Source of the DNA: Cristatella mucedo | Taxonomy: Eukaryota > Bryozoa > Phylactolaemata > Cristatellidae | Direction: 5' to 3' | DNA length: 64,000 nucleotides | Assembly (NCBI GenBank): GCA_009760855.2 | Contig: WPIO01000249.1 | Location: forward strand, 64,001 to 128,000 | Shown here: in pieces, positions 11,111 through 21,180 of the stretch | How the letters are laid out: every line of letters begins with the position of its first letter | How positions within the stretch are numbered: the stretch's first letter is position 1 | The notes under the pieces: model-generated | Database searches by the model: none | What the model was told of the DNA's origin: nothing | What the model saw: the letters and a program-made list of their open reading frames with translations, nothing else | Translations under genes and position numbers: made by a program

Positions 11111-11460
11111 ATGTAATCTTTCTCTCCACAACTCCAAAAAAGTGGAAAGAAGTAGGCAAAGCAGCCGGCTAAATCCGTGGTGACCGTGGACGACTAATTC
11201 CTTCGTTAACATCGTGATTGTCTGTATCATCTTGTTTCTGGGCTAGCAGCCAAGGAAATGGAGTAAACGAAAACCATTTTTGAAAATAACAGTCTATCTT
11301 TCGTCTGGCCGGTTGCAATTGTCAATGGGAGTGGGCCACGTGAGCAAGACACGTGGTCTCTTCCTCTCTTCCGACGCCGCTTACCTAAACCCCCTTTCAC
11401 CTTTTTCCCTCTTTCTGGCATCACAGTCCCCTCGCAAAATTCCAACTGGCATGGCAGCTT
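11111..11460. other. Repeated non-coding block with paired CACGTG motifs
   Basis: Shared with 40680-41040 and, inverted, 53650-54040. It contains CCACGTG-AGCAAGA-CACGTGG (11337-11357), a 7-bp perfect inverted repeat holding two E-box hexamers. A 134-codon minus frame (11227-11631) covers this block and part of LINE-B, but it is not preserved in the other copies and is probably fortuitous. Confidence 0.5.
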
Positions 11461-12560
11461 AATGTTCCACACAGAACGTAGTGTAATGTAATATAATGTA
11501 ATGTATCTCCGTCTGTAACTCAACAAAGCCATACAGATTATGTGGGTGTTACGCAGGAAAGTTTTGTATAGCCCACTCACAGCCGAGGCGGCTTTCTGTG
11601 CGAAATCGCTAGCAATCGGACTTCGTCTCACGAAAACACAGAGAAAGTGAGAAGCATAGCCGAGTCAGGAAAGCAGTTGACGTAGTGAGTAGCACAGAAT
11701 ATGAAGCTCAGAACCGTTGAAAAGGATGAGCGATAGTCGGCAGCGGCAGAGTAATTGTCGTGGCGTAAGAATTGTGGAAGCGAATTTCACAGTCTGGGAC
11801 CTGCAGAGCTAAAGCTTCTGTCGCCAACGGTCTTTAAGCGGAGGAATTGAACAGCAAATTTATTGTCCACACGGGACCCGAGGGCGCGAAGAGGCACAAG
11901 CTGGTGCAGCTGTTCAGCTGGGTACGAACGAACAAATCCGTGGCGGGCCTTGTGGGTCAGGGTAAGAACTTTGCTCTGTATCCCTTGATCAACCGGCATC
12001 CATCCTAGCTCTTTTAACAAAGGAGGCACGTGCTCAAACCTCTAAGACTTAAAGACTAGTGTCGCAGCCATATTTATAGCCAGCTGCACGGGTCTGCATG
12101 CTTTCTTTGGTACCCCAGCGAAAAGGCAATTACAATAATCAAGCCAAGACAGAAGTAAGGAGCTAGTTAAATTCTTTGCTAGCCACTGTGGAAGAAAGCT
12201 ACCAACCTTAGATAGGGATCGGACGTGATGGCTAGCTGTAGAAGCAGTATTCTAAACAAAAATTTTAAAATTGAGGCAGCTGTCAAAAACTACACCTAGA
12301 TTTTGAGCGCTTGGTGATGGTCCCACAACAGCATCACCTATTAGAAGAGCAATGCGTTTTAATCCAGCTACACGCTTAGGATGTGCTATGAGCAGCAGTT
12401 CAGTTTTATTGTCGTTAAGTCATTATTTTCAAGAAATTTTCCGACACCCAGGATCAAATTTCGGCGAGGCAAGCATTCAGTTTATCGGTTGCTGCCACAG
12501 ATTCCAACGGTTTAAATAGCAAATACAGCTGAGTATCGTCAGAATACAAGTGTTATCCTA
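11461..12560 (-). mobile_element. LINE-B 3' portion, decayed
   Basis: On the minus strand the reverse-transcriptase region after the active site (IGDAVVGPSPSAQNLGVVFDSCLNFKI, ~12260-12340) is followed by an 80-codon open C-terminal segment (11787-12029, with LLKELGWMPVDQGIQSKVLTL and RHGFV). The 3' end GAGTTACAGACGGAGATACATT and repeated CATT/TATT units lie near 11465-11510. The 5' end stops near 12565, where related copies (42130 onward, 52720 backward) continue. Confidence 0.82.
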
Positions 12561-12829
12561 CATACTGACGTTCAATTTTAGTATTACAAAATTCAGTCAC
12601 GGGTAGTAATCGTCTCGTATGCTAGAATTTTATTCCATAAGTAGCTAATGCGAGCTTTGGCTTTAGTTCATAAAAATTGAATTCGATACCAATCGGAAAG
12701 CACATTAACAATGCGTACATCAGTATATTTATACGGAGAAAGGAATCATCTCAGCACGAAAGCCTACGTAATCACAGGGAACGATAGTATGCAAAGTGCA
12801 GCGTCTTAATAAGCTTGCGGCAGTGAATA

Positions 12830-12960
12830 ATAAAAAAAATGTATTTGATTTCCCTAGCACCATAAATACTGAGTCTTCATTCAGGCACCCCACATATACA
12901 GCAGCGTTCGAGCCCATCACCTGATCATATAGGTGGGACCTTGACCACGGTGTTTAAAGG
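12830..12960 (-). mobile_element. SINE-2-like element
   Basis: On the minus strand GTGGTCAAGGTCCC (A-box side), GTGATGGGCTCGAACGCTG (B-box side), GGGGTGCCTGAATGAAGACTCAGTATTTATGGTGCTAGG (degraded LINE-A-like hairpin) and a T-rich ATTATT end occur in order. Copies are at 44715-44835 (minus) and 50100-50260 (plus). Confidence 0.55.
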
Positions 12961-13019
12961 TGCACACTCTGATCCCTTCACCAAAGCAGTCTGTAATTCT
13001 TTGTGCTAAAAATAATTAG

Positions 13020-13393
13020 TTTAAAGTTCTAAGCTTTTATGATTTCAGAGCCACTGTTACTAAGAAAATCCACAGTTAAAAATACGCTCAGGGAAATCGA
13101 GCAGACATTGACGTACATCTGCAGGCGCCTGGCCATCTGATACAAACAGTAGGCAAAGCTTTTCTTTTTCTCGTAACTCCGTGGCTTTCGCAGAACTTAG
13201 CTAAGCAGTCAGCTAGTCGAAAGACGTAATAAAAGTTACTAACCGTATAGCCAGTAGTATATTAAACAGCAACGCAGTCGTAGATTAGTGCAGTTCCCGC
13301 TTGATATCCCAGCAAAGGGTGAGTAGCTCTAAGGGAGAACCTCCTCGTCTAGAGGAAAAGTATCACAGTTGGGTGTTGTTCGGCCTTTCAAAC

Positions 13394-13430
<37 letters not shown>

Positions 13431-13972
13431 TCTATTAGCTGGCTACTATGTCGTACTCCAAAACGAGATGTGTCTTTAAAGTCTCCCGCTATCTAGTTAG
13501 CCACACGCTTTGAGGTGATTGCACTGATTCTGTATGTACCAACCTATTAGAGACTGGCTGTTAATTTAAATTATTTAGTGTCATTCTTTCCGGAAAATCC
13601 TTTGCCTGTGCATGCTTACGAATGAAATTTGCACAAAAACGAATGTGCTCCATTCAGGTATCAGGTATTCTTCAGGTGAGCTGGTTATTAAAGCTGAAAT
13701 CGGCCGTTCTCAGGAATGGTGCTTAGAGGTAAATTCATAAGCTATTGCAATCGCGACGACTTCGAAACACTAGTAAGATGCTAATTGCAATTCCTCAATC
13801 ACAGTCGTCTCCCCTAAACATGTAAATTACCGGTTTCCTTGCCATTTAAACAATTAAACTTTACAACCAAAATTGCGAAAGTCAACTAGCCTACGTGATT
13901 GCATGAAACATTTTGGGTAACTGCTTTCTTGACAAGGAGGATATCTAATTCCTGTGATATAATTTTAGAAAA
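13020..13972. other. Upstream region of the peptide gene
   Basis: Non-transposon sequence shared (inverted) with 49120-50090. It holds a GT microsatellite and, on the minus strand, remains of a frame that is open over 96 codons in the other copy (49717-50007). Just before the ATG of the peptide gene lies GATATAATTTTAGAAAA. It could contain a 3' splice site of a 5' UTR intron, but the other copy reads TTTAAG there. No clear TATA box was seen. Confidence 0.45.
13397..13429. repeat. (GT)n microsatellite
   Basis: A run of about 16 GT units. The homologous place in the inverted duplicate (49660-49672, read as CA) has only about six units, showing length divergence after duplication. Confidence 0.95.
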
Positions 13973-16353
13973 ATGAAGACTACAGCTTTCGCCATTGTCG
14001 CCGTACTGATGATCAGTCTGGTGTCGTCTGCAGTAAGTTGATATGAGCCATGTCAAATTAAATTATCGATTATGGACAGTAGGATATGTTGACCAAGGCT
14101 CTCAGGTTAGCTTCTTACTCAGTGATCCCTGTCATGATCTAGCTGATTGCTTCTCTTGCTTATTTGTCAATAACATAGACAAGATCAGGAAGTCCATCTC
14201 TAAATCGGCAGCCGCCCACATGGAATTCCGGCCCTCAATTCTTTACAGAACCTCAATGTCTACTTTCAAGAAAGTCACTAGTGACCTAATTCTGAAGTTT
14301 ATATGGAATCAAAACAGCCAAATGCTTGTCTGAACCCTATTCCCACTGTCCTGCTTCTACGGTGCATAGATCTGCTGCTGTCGTGCAAAAACAATATCAA
14401 TAATATCTCATTACCCTGAGGTCATGTCCAAAAGAATTTCAAAGAGGCTGTAGTTAAGCCACTACTCAAGAATGCGACACTAGACCAAGAGAACAAGATC
14501 ACCTTCAGCAGAGTCCCCATTCTCTCATCCCTATGAAAGATACTGGAACGAGTCGTGGCAAACCAACTGAAATCGTATATTGAAACTACATTTGAAGTTC
14601 AAGTCTGGTTTTAGAGCTAATCACTCCATAGAATCAGCATTGCTTCACGTGTATAATGACCCTTACTCATAAATATAGACTTAGGCAGAGTATCTTTGCT
14701 TGCTTCACTCTATTTTTATGCAGCTTTCTATAATCTCATCTCCCCTAGCTATAACAGGCACTGCATTGCAATGGCGATGGTTCGGGTCCTATCTGCATGT
14801 AAGACTCCAGAGTACTGATGTGAACAGACAAAGATCGTGCAAGGAACCTCTGAAGTATGAGCTACGTTAGGGATCTTTGCTTGGTCTCATTCATTTCATG
14901 ATTTATACTCTCCTTCTTGGCGATTCGACTGCCAAGCACAATCTAGGCTTTCACTTCTGTGCAGGTGACATTCAGTTGAGAAGGATAACGCTCAAAATCA
15001 GTTCTGCCAGCATATCTCCCCTTGAATCTACACAAGACAGAACCGTCATGCTCCAAAGTGACCTTTCTTTCAGCAACCACATCAGCTCTACAGTCAAGCG
15101 TGCCTACTTTCCGATGCATAACATTACTAAAATAATTGGGGCTTGTTTAGATAGGCATTCCACATCTAAGCTGGTCCATGCATTTCTGACGTTCCGTCTT
15201 GACTTGTGTAACTCACTCGCTTGCTGGTCTACTGGTTTGTGCAATCAGGCGCTTACAGCTCGTGCAAAAACTCTGCAGCTAGGCTTGTCTGTCGTGAGCA
15301 TCGTAGTTGCCCGACCACACACCTCTTCTCGCCGACCTGCACTGGCTCCCAGTCCAGCAAAGCCTCGACTTCATGGTTTTGTCACTCACTTTTAGATCCC
15401 TTGAATTTTTGGCTTCAGCAAACCTATCAGGTCTACTGCCCCACCAGGCAAAGCTTCTCTCCACACGCCATTGGGAATCCAACTCTTTCACTATACCTTG
15501 CAGAAATCTAAAATCCTTTTGAGACCACGCCTTTAGTGTGTGCGCTCCAAGAGCATGGAACTCGCTGCCGACTGTTTGGGTCACAACACCTCTCCTATTT
15601 TTTTCCACATTTAAAAAGAAACAAAAAACGCATTTAGTTTGGACAGCATTTAGTGGGTCCGAGCGATTCGTCCTGTATGTGCTCATGTTCGCTTACACTG
15701 GGGCATGCTGCCCACTAACCGTACTAGCATGCGAAGCCTGTGCATTTCACCCCGAACCATGCTATTCCCACAGTTTATTCAAGTGCGATTACTAACTATT
15801 TTTTATCGCGCTTTCCTTAAAGAAAATGAAAAGTGCCTAGGGAGAGATTCAGTTAGCTGAGGGTGCTACGTAAAATGCATTGTGTTATCATTTTCATTAT
15901 GGGACTTGCTTGCAGCGAGCTACGGTAAAGCTGAAAACAAATTTTTCGTGACCCCAGGACCCGAAAACATACATATAATCGTTTCATTTTCCATACAATG
16001 TCTATTGATTGATCATACCAAACCGTGATTTGACTTTCGCAAATTATCTCAATTTCAGAGTTTTGCAGGAAACTGCCGACCTGAGCCCTGAGTTGGAAGA
16101 GGAAATGAAAGAGGTTTTTCACTGGTAATCACATCGAACGCAATTACCCGGTTAAACGAGAAGGTGTTCAATGATTTAATTTAGTGATTTTTTACACCTG
16201 GATAGATTACTTAATACAGTCTTAATTCTCCTCACGTTTCAGATTACGAAAGAAAAAACAAGAGATTTCTTGGAATTTTTAGCGAAGCTGGGTCTCAAAA
16301 AATTTGTTTCCAAAGCTTGTCAACGTGCTGACAAAATTCGAACCAGTAGGTGA
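13973..16353 (+). CDS. Three-exon small secreted peptide precursor, function unknown
   Basis: Exon 1 (13973-14032) encodes exactly a 20-residue signal peptide beginning MKTTAF, with an AIVAVLMISLV hydrophobic core and an SSA cleavage end. It is followed in phase 0 by a GTAAGT donor. Exon 2 begins after TTTTGCAG at 16069 and encodes an acidic propeptide-like stretch (ETADLSPELEEEMKE). Its donor is either GAG|GTTTTT (16113) or CACTG|GTAATC (16124). Exon 3 begins after CACGTTTCAG at 16243. In frame 0 it reads 36 residues rich in Lys and Leu (FLEFLAKLGLKKFV) to a TGA at 16351. AATAAA follows at 16412-16417. Intron 1 is 2 kb because LINE-A (14043-15905) is inserted; without it the intron would be about 175 bases. 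The architecture resembles precursors of secreted defence or signalling peptides, but no family is recognised. The exon 2/3 frame is uncertain because homopolymer runs differ from the duplicate. Confidence 0.55.
14043..15905 (+). mobile_element. LINE-A copy inside intron 1 of the peptide gene
   Basis: 5'-truncated LINE-A, starting about ten bases after the exon 1 donor. It includes part of the pre-reverse-transcriptase linker (FLLSDPCHDLADCF, NNIDKIRKSI, 14043-14333), a broken FLSKILERVVANQL-type block (~14530), a reverse-transcriptase fragment with the active site degraded, post-YADD sequence (14990-15160), and the C-terminal domain in shifted frames (15221-15795). The 3' end has AAGTGCCTAGGGAGAGATTCAG near 15830-15905. 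It is not functional. The inverted copy at 47215-49048 carries the same truncation point relative to exon 1, proving a single insertion before duplication. Confidence 0.87.
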
Positions 16354-16411
16354 CAATACCTGAAACTCAGCTATACAGCAAAAACGTACAAGTTTCAGAC
16401 CTATTAATTGC

Positions 16412-16417
16412 AATAAA
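16412..16417 (+). promoter_or_regulatory. Candidate poly(A) signal of the peptide gene
   Basis: AATAAA, 58 bases after the exon 3 stop codon at 16351-16353. The hexamer is also preserved in the inverted copy (about 46720-46725, minus). Confidence 0.5.
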
Positions 16418-16439
16418 ATTATCGTCAAATTACATTTTT

Positions 16440-16960
16440 CTATTGCATTTCGGCTGTTGAGAGCTACAATGCTCGATAAAAATGAGGTAATTGAGGAAAA
16501 CTAAAAATACAGATCAATTTGAACTTGCTGGCTGGTTATAAAAATATGCTCGTCTGCAATACATTCAGCACAGCGAACACACTTTTGGTACTTCTTGATG
16601 CCAGAGGGCAGAAATCGCTTTCCAGCTGATTGCAGTATTCAGTACAATAGCAGCAAAACTGTACCGAGCATGGTGACCTGTGAAACGTCTCATAGTAAGA
16701 CAAATATTGCAGGGGCTCGTTGGCAATAGCCGCACGTTTGCTAGGATTAGCGTTGCCCCCCATAAAGCAAGCAGTGGGTAAAATGATGACGACGGCAGTA
16801 TTGTATCATATGCAGGCAACGAAAAGTGAGCGAGCGTAACAAAAAAACGGATACGGCGTCAGCCGTCGTGTGAGCAGCTCCGGAACTCCTGGAGAGGAGA
16901 GAGCGAGGGAGAGATGATAGCGAGCCTACAGGCCGACGCACAAGTTTTTAAAAGTGATTC
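16440..16960 (-). other. Unrecognised region with Cys-rich frames
   Basis: Minus-strand frames 16536-16763 and 16565-16819 overlap in different phases. One contains CSVQFCCYCTEYCNQ, another ends ALWHQEVPKVCSLC. The duplicate at 46332-46574 (plus) keeps a single 80-codon frame that combines both Cys groups. I recognise no family. It lies convergent to and just downstream of the peptide gene. It may be an exon of a second small gene, or a chance frame. Confidence 0.3.
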
Positions 16961-16984
16961 GCTGCAGGGCTAGCTGGTCATTTA

Positions 16985-17160
16985 TGATGGCACACTAGTT
17001 GAGGTGGTTGCATTTCGTGACTTCGGTCCCGATTTCGTAGTTACGAATTCTGGGTTAGGCAATCCCTTATTGCCGCTGCCAGTGGTGGTCGAAGCCTGAC
17101 GTGATAGCCTAAAGGTTTTTCTGTCGCTATACAAACAAGGCTGTTAAATCGGCTAATAAT
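16985..17160 (+). mobile_element. SINE-1, diverged
   Basis: TGGCACACTAGTTGAGGTGG (A-box side), GTCCCGATTTCGTAGTTACGAATTC (degraded B box), GCCGCTGCCAGTGGTGG, GATAGCCTAAAGG, CAAGGCTGTTAAATCGGCTAATAAT. The order matches other SINE-1 copies. The mirror copy is at 46000-46165. Confidence 0.75.
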
Positions 17161-17329
17161 ACGACCACAGCTTTACCCCGTTGCATTTAAAACTGAGCTT
17201 AGTTAGCTGATAGCGCCCGGATGCAGTGCCTAACGAGCTGGTATGCAGAGCGCTCCAGTTGGCCGGGCGGAGTGGTGTGAGTACGGCTGGGGTTGACCTA
17301 CATTATGGGCGTGGTCATGCCCAAATTCT

Positions 17330-17985
17330 TACTTTCTTACTGGCAGCATGCTCAACACCAGCACACATAAAACACACTGACGACGAATTATATTTACTCA
17401 CTAAACGATGTGATGAATGTATAGGTTTTTACCTCTTTTTAAATGTCGTCATGAAGTGCCTTTATTAGAGATTAAGTTATCTAAGGCGCTATACCAAATG
17501 TAATAATAATAGTAATTATTATTATTATTATGTCCTTGTATCCAAAGTGATATTTTTTATGATTACCTATACCTCGCACAAAACCTCAAATCCTATGAGA
17601 CATTGCCTTTAGTTCGTACGCTCTCAAAGCCTGGAAAAACTAACTTCCGACTTTCGCCACGACTTCTCCTGACTTGACCACATTGGAAATGAAACTAAAA
17701 GCACACCTATTTATCACAGCATTTAGTGGATCGATGTGATTCGTCCTTCGTGAGCTTCAGCGTGCTGACGCTTTGCATGCTGCAAATAACCACACTTGCA
17801 AGCTGACCTTGCGCATGTCACCCGAAATTATGCTATTCTTTGTTGTTTTATTTAAGCAATGTTCCACTGACCATTATATCGTTTTTTTTTCTCTGCAGCT
17901 AATGTAAAGCGCCTAAAGAAGAGATTGAGTTCTCCGAGGTCACTTTATAAAGTATATTATTACTGTTACTATTATTATGTCAGGG
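17330..17985 (+). mobile_element. Two successive LINE-A 3' fragments
   Basis: 17330-17535 ends with GAAGTGCC..GATTAAGTTATCTAAGGCGC and an ATT run. 17568-17985 carries C-terminal remains (..CTCAAATCCTATGAGAC.., ..GCCTGGAAAAAC..) and ends with a hairpin (AAAGCGCCTAAAGAAGAG..) plus ATTATTACTG.. at 17903-17985. Both are frameshifted. Confidence 0.72.
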
Positions 17986-17989
17986 ATAG

Positions 17990-19235
17990 TGCTTACGTCA
18001 GGTAGAAGTGACTTCTGGGCTTTGGAAGCGTGTGAACTGAAGGCACAGTCCCTCCAAAGGCTTCGAGGTTCGCATAAGGTGCAGGTAAAAATTCGATTCA
18101 GAAAAACAGATGGTACGATGCTTAGCCTGATGGAGGAATAGATCGCATAAGTAGGCTGGAGCTGAAGAACGAAAGGACCTAAAAAAAAGGGAGTGACAGA
18201 AAAAAACCTTGAAGTTGCTGCTTGACTGAGAGCCAGTTGGCAGGTCGGGAAGACGAGTGGATGTGGCAACCGCGAAGCTAGCGACAGAATTGGCGTGGCT
18301 GCTAGGTTTTTGCACCAGCTATAAGCGCCTGATTGCAAAGGGCTGAATAGGCCAGCAACGCAGTGAGTTACAGAAGTAAAGACAGGATGTCAGGAATTCA
18401 CGGGGACCAGTGTAGACGTAATATCTTTGTCTTAACAAGAATGAATTTTTTAGCAATTTTTATGTAGTTTGAAAGTAGGCATAGTTGACCTTGGAGCTAC
18501 GTGTGGTCGTCTAAGGAAAAAATGCAATTTGAAACCATCACATGCTATCTATTGTTTTGTACAGATTCATCAGAAGCTACGCTAGCAGAAACCGTTTCGG
18601 AGGGTTATTTTTTCTCCAATATCCTAAATCACACTCGGTTTGCCGATAAACTCTTCGTAGGTGTAGTCCATCACTGCCCATTTAAGAAAGGTTGCTGACA
18701 TCCATGAGCGGATTTTATCAATACAAAAGCAAACGACGGAGTTTGAACAGAATAACGACATGCTTAAGGGCTGGGGAGGGGACCAAAAAAAAGCAAAAGG
18801 TATAGCCGAGTGTCATCTACATAGAAGTGAAAGCCTAGGGGCTGTGCCCGAAAACCAAACATAGGCAAAGAGGGAGAGGTATGCACTGAGAAAGGAAAAT
18901 AAAAAAACCTAACCTGACACAGAGCTTGAGGTACCCCATACGTCAGTGGTTTCCTCGGATTATCTTCGTCTGTTCACCTCAATACTGAGATACGATCTAA
19001 AAAACCTTCGCAGGGCTGTGGCTAAATGATGCTCTGGCGAGATGAAAGAGGCGCTGGAGAAATGACTCGGGTTTTTTTCCATAAGAAAAGGTTGCCGAAA
19101 AAAAAGATGCCAAAAAAAGCTGCCGAAAGATTGAGGGCAAAAACCAGGCAAAGAGACCCTTTCTGACATTTTGCATTCTCAAGAAAGTCCTTAATGCACT
19201 AGAAGCTTTACCTGCTCTAGTACTTTCCTTATACT
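17990..19235 (-). mobile_element. LINE-A copy, inverted duplicate of 9160-10285
   Basis: The minus strand encodes fragmented C-terminal segments (17940-18338 and 17998-18315 in two frames) and, upstream, reverse-transcriptase remains up to ~19235. Single-base insertions in homopolymers break the frame repeatedly. Confidence 0.78.
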
Positions 19236-19544
19236 TACTTTCTATGTCAATTAAAACCAAATTTGGTTAACAAAAGTGAATTTATTAAGGTATTACATTT
19301 TTTTTCTTACGTTCATTTGGAATGTGCTTGATCTGTGCATGATATTTAATCGAGCTTTGTTAGTTTGTAAAAACCGTACGGTATTGAGGGTGAACAGGGT
19401 TAAAGTAAACACTAGTATTTGTGTGCACTGAGAAAAAAAGGCTAGTTTGGAAAGTCGGATTTTTAGAATTTTACCACAACCTTTGCATGCCAACTCAACA
19501 CGTTTTTTTGAGGTGTCCCGAAGAAAAGATAACACTAATAATAA

Positions 19545-20345
19545 ATAATAACTCGCTTTCATAAAGCACGCACCCTCAGAGATAAACTCAATCTCTTTCT
19601 AGGCGCTTTAGATTTGCTGCAAAGGGAGCACGATTTGATTGAATTGGTTAGAAGTAGCCTGCTCAGTTAAACAACAAGAAATCCCACGATTAGGGGGGTG
19701 ACATGCACAGGATCAGGATGCAAGTATGGTTTACTGGGCAGCATTCACAGTGTCCAGCATTGCATAAGCACACACAAAGGACGAAGCACAAAGGACACCC
19801 CACTAAATGCTGTGATGAGTAGGTGCGGGTTTTTAATTTCTTTTAAATGTGGTCAAGTCAGGGGATGTCATAATGGAAGTCGGGAGTGATGTTTTCCAAG
19901 CTGTGGGGAGCATACGAAACTAAAAAAGCCATGATCTTTCAGAGGCGCTAAGGTTTGTATATGAGATATAGATAAACAGCTTCATTTCGAAAAAAAGCGT
20001 GGTGTGGTGTGATGCTTAGCATGCTTAGATTGTGGTGGGGCAGTAGATCTGATTGGGAGTCTGGAGCCAAAAAAAAAATGCCTTGAGCCAAAGAATGAAG
20101 GGGACCCTGCAAATGAGTGACCAAACCCTGAATTCGATGCGTTGCTTGACTCAGGTTGCCAGTGCAGCTCGGCGAGAAGTGGGTGTGATGCAGGCAACTG
20201 CGAGGCTCATGACAGACAAGCCTAGCTGCAGAGTTTTGTGCACGAGCTGTAAGTGCCTGATTGCAACAGGCCGGTAGACCGGCAAGCAGTGAGTTATACA
20301 AATCAAAAAGGGATATCGCAAATGCATGGACTAGCTTAGATGTGG
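19545..20345 (-). mobile_element. LINE-A 3' half, decayed
   Basis: The tail (TAATAATAAATAATAA and hairpin AGAGATAAACTCAATCTC..GGCGCTT) is at 19545-19620. Minus frames 19948-20352 and 19982-20197 encode broken pieces of the C-terminal domain. The counterpart is 56182-56935. Confidence 0.78.
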
Positions 20346-20459
20346 TATTCATATCTAAACAAGCCGAATTATACTAATGTTATATAGCTTAAAAAAGTAT
20401 GCAGACCTGTCAGCACTCCGGATTACTGGTTTATCGTGAGATTTTATGTTAGACATTTT

Positions 20460-21180
20460 CTTACTTTTGCTTTAGAAAGTTGACTTCCTCTGCGATCAGG
20501 CTATGTGTGATTCTCAGGACGATTAAATTCAAAAGCTGTAGCAGAGATCACTGCCATTGGCACTGCCCAAACAAGGCAGAGGTAGTATATGCATATATTC
20601 GGAACTACTCGGTAAGATCTATGACCGCAGTCAGTTATCATAATTTTGTTGAGCATGGCATTGATATTCACAGAAAGTCCAGGCAGGAAGTTTTCGGAAT
20701 CCTGAATTTTCGCTCAACAAGTGGGGGTTTTTTTTTCAGATCACAAACGTTAATATGTCCAGGTATGTTTACTACAACGTGCCGATCAAGAAATCAAGCA
20801 CTCTTCCCTATTGAATGTTGACCAATAAAGCTACCATCCATAAGATTAGCTTCAGAAAACATCCAATAATGATCAGCAATTACAAATTGATTCTAGCCAT
20901 ACATTTTGAAAGTTCAGTGAAGCAGGTTTCACTTTCAGATAAATTCGTGCCACAAATACAGCACTTGAAATAGTGCTACTCCATGCTAGTAAAAGAGGGA
21001 TTTCTGGGAATTATTAGCTCGTTATCAAAAAACGTAGACTTGTAGAGTCAGTACCCACCAGTGCATTCGTGCCCACCCTAAGCCAAAAATCGCATCAACA
21101 AAGACCGATCACTTTGAACTCAAGCTGGGAGTCGTCTGTTAGACAGCGACGGAATTTCGAGGCCTCAAAAAAGCTATATT
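20460..21180. repeat. Repeated non-LINE block e
   Basis: Shared directly with 57040-57720 and inverted with 4190-4710. It contains no recognisable gene. The block predates the LINE-A insertion that interrupts it at about 21190 here and the different LINE-A insertion at 57735. Confidence 0.75.

Larger units (their letters stand above)
9060..17322. repeat. Left arm of a large imperfect inverted duplication (blocks a-b-c-d)
   Basis: Matches 45790-55980 in reverse order and orientation. Anchors are the reverse-transcriptase piece (9550-9852 versus 55264-55566), LINE-B (11460-12560 versus 52720-53645), the SINE-2-like element (12830-12960 versus 50100-50250), the peptide gene (13973-16353 versus 46820-49118) and SINE-1 (16985-17160 versus 46000-46165). 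Around 12565 about 2 kb present at 50500-52700 is absent. The arms are clearly diverged, unlike the 1-7947 palindrome. Confidence 0.88.
17310..21180. repeat. Direct copy of 54195-57720, with excess homopolymers
   Basis: The order of LINE-A pieces and the unique block e are the same in both copies (e.g. 17330 versus 54200, 18500 versus 55330, 20480 versus 57050). The left part (17310-19330) is also inverted relative to 9060-10930. This copy has many extra bases in A, T, G and C runs and short local stutters (e.g. near 19080-19130 and 20070) that the other copy lacks. Confidence 0.85.

Noticed and set aside
11227-11631. 134-codon minus-strand frame as a gene
   Set aside because: It starts in LINE-B and runs into anonymous sequence, and the frame is not maintained in copies at 40.8 kb and 53.8 kb.
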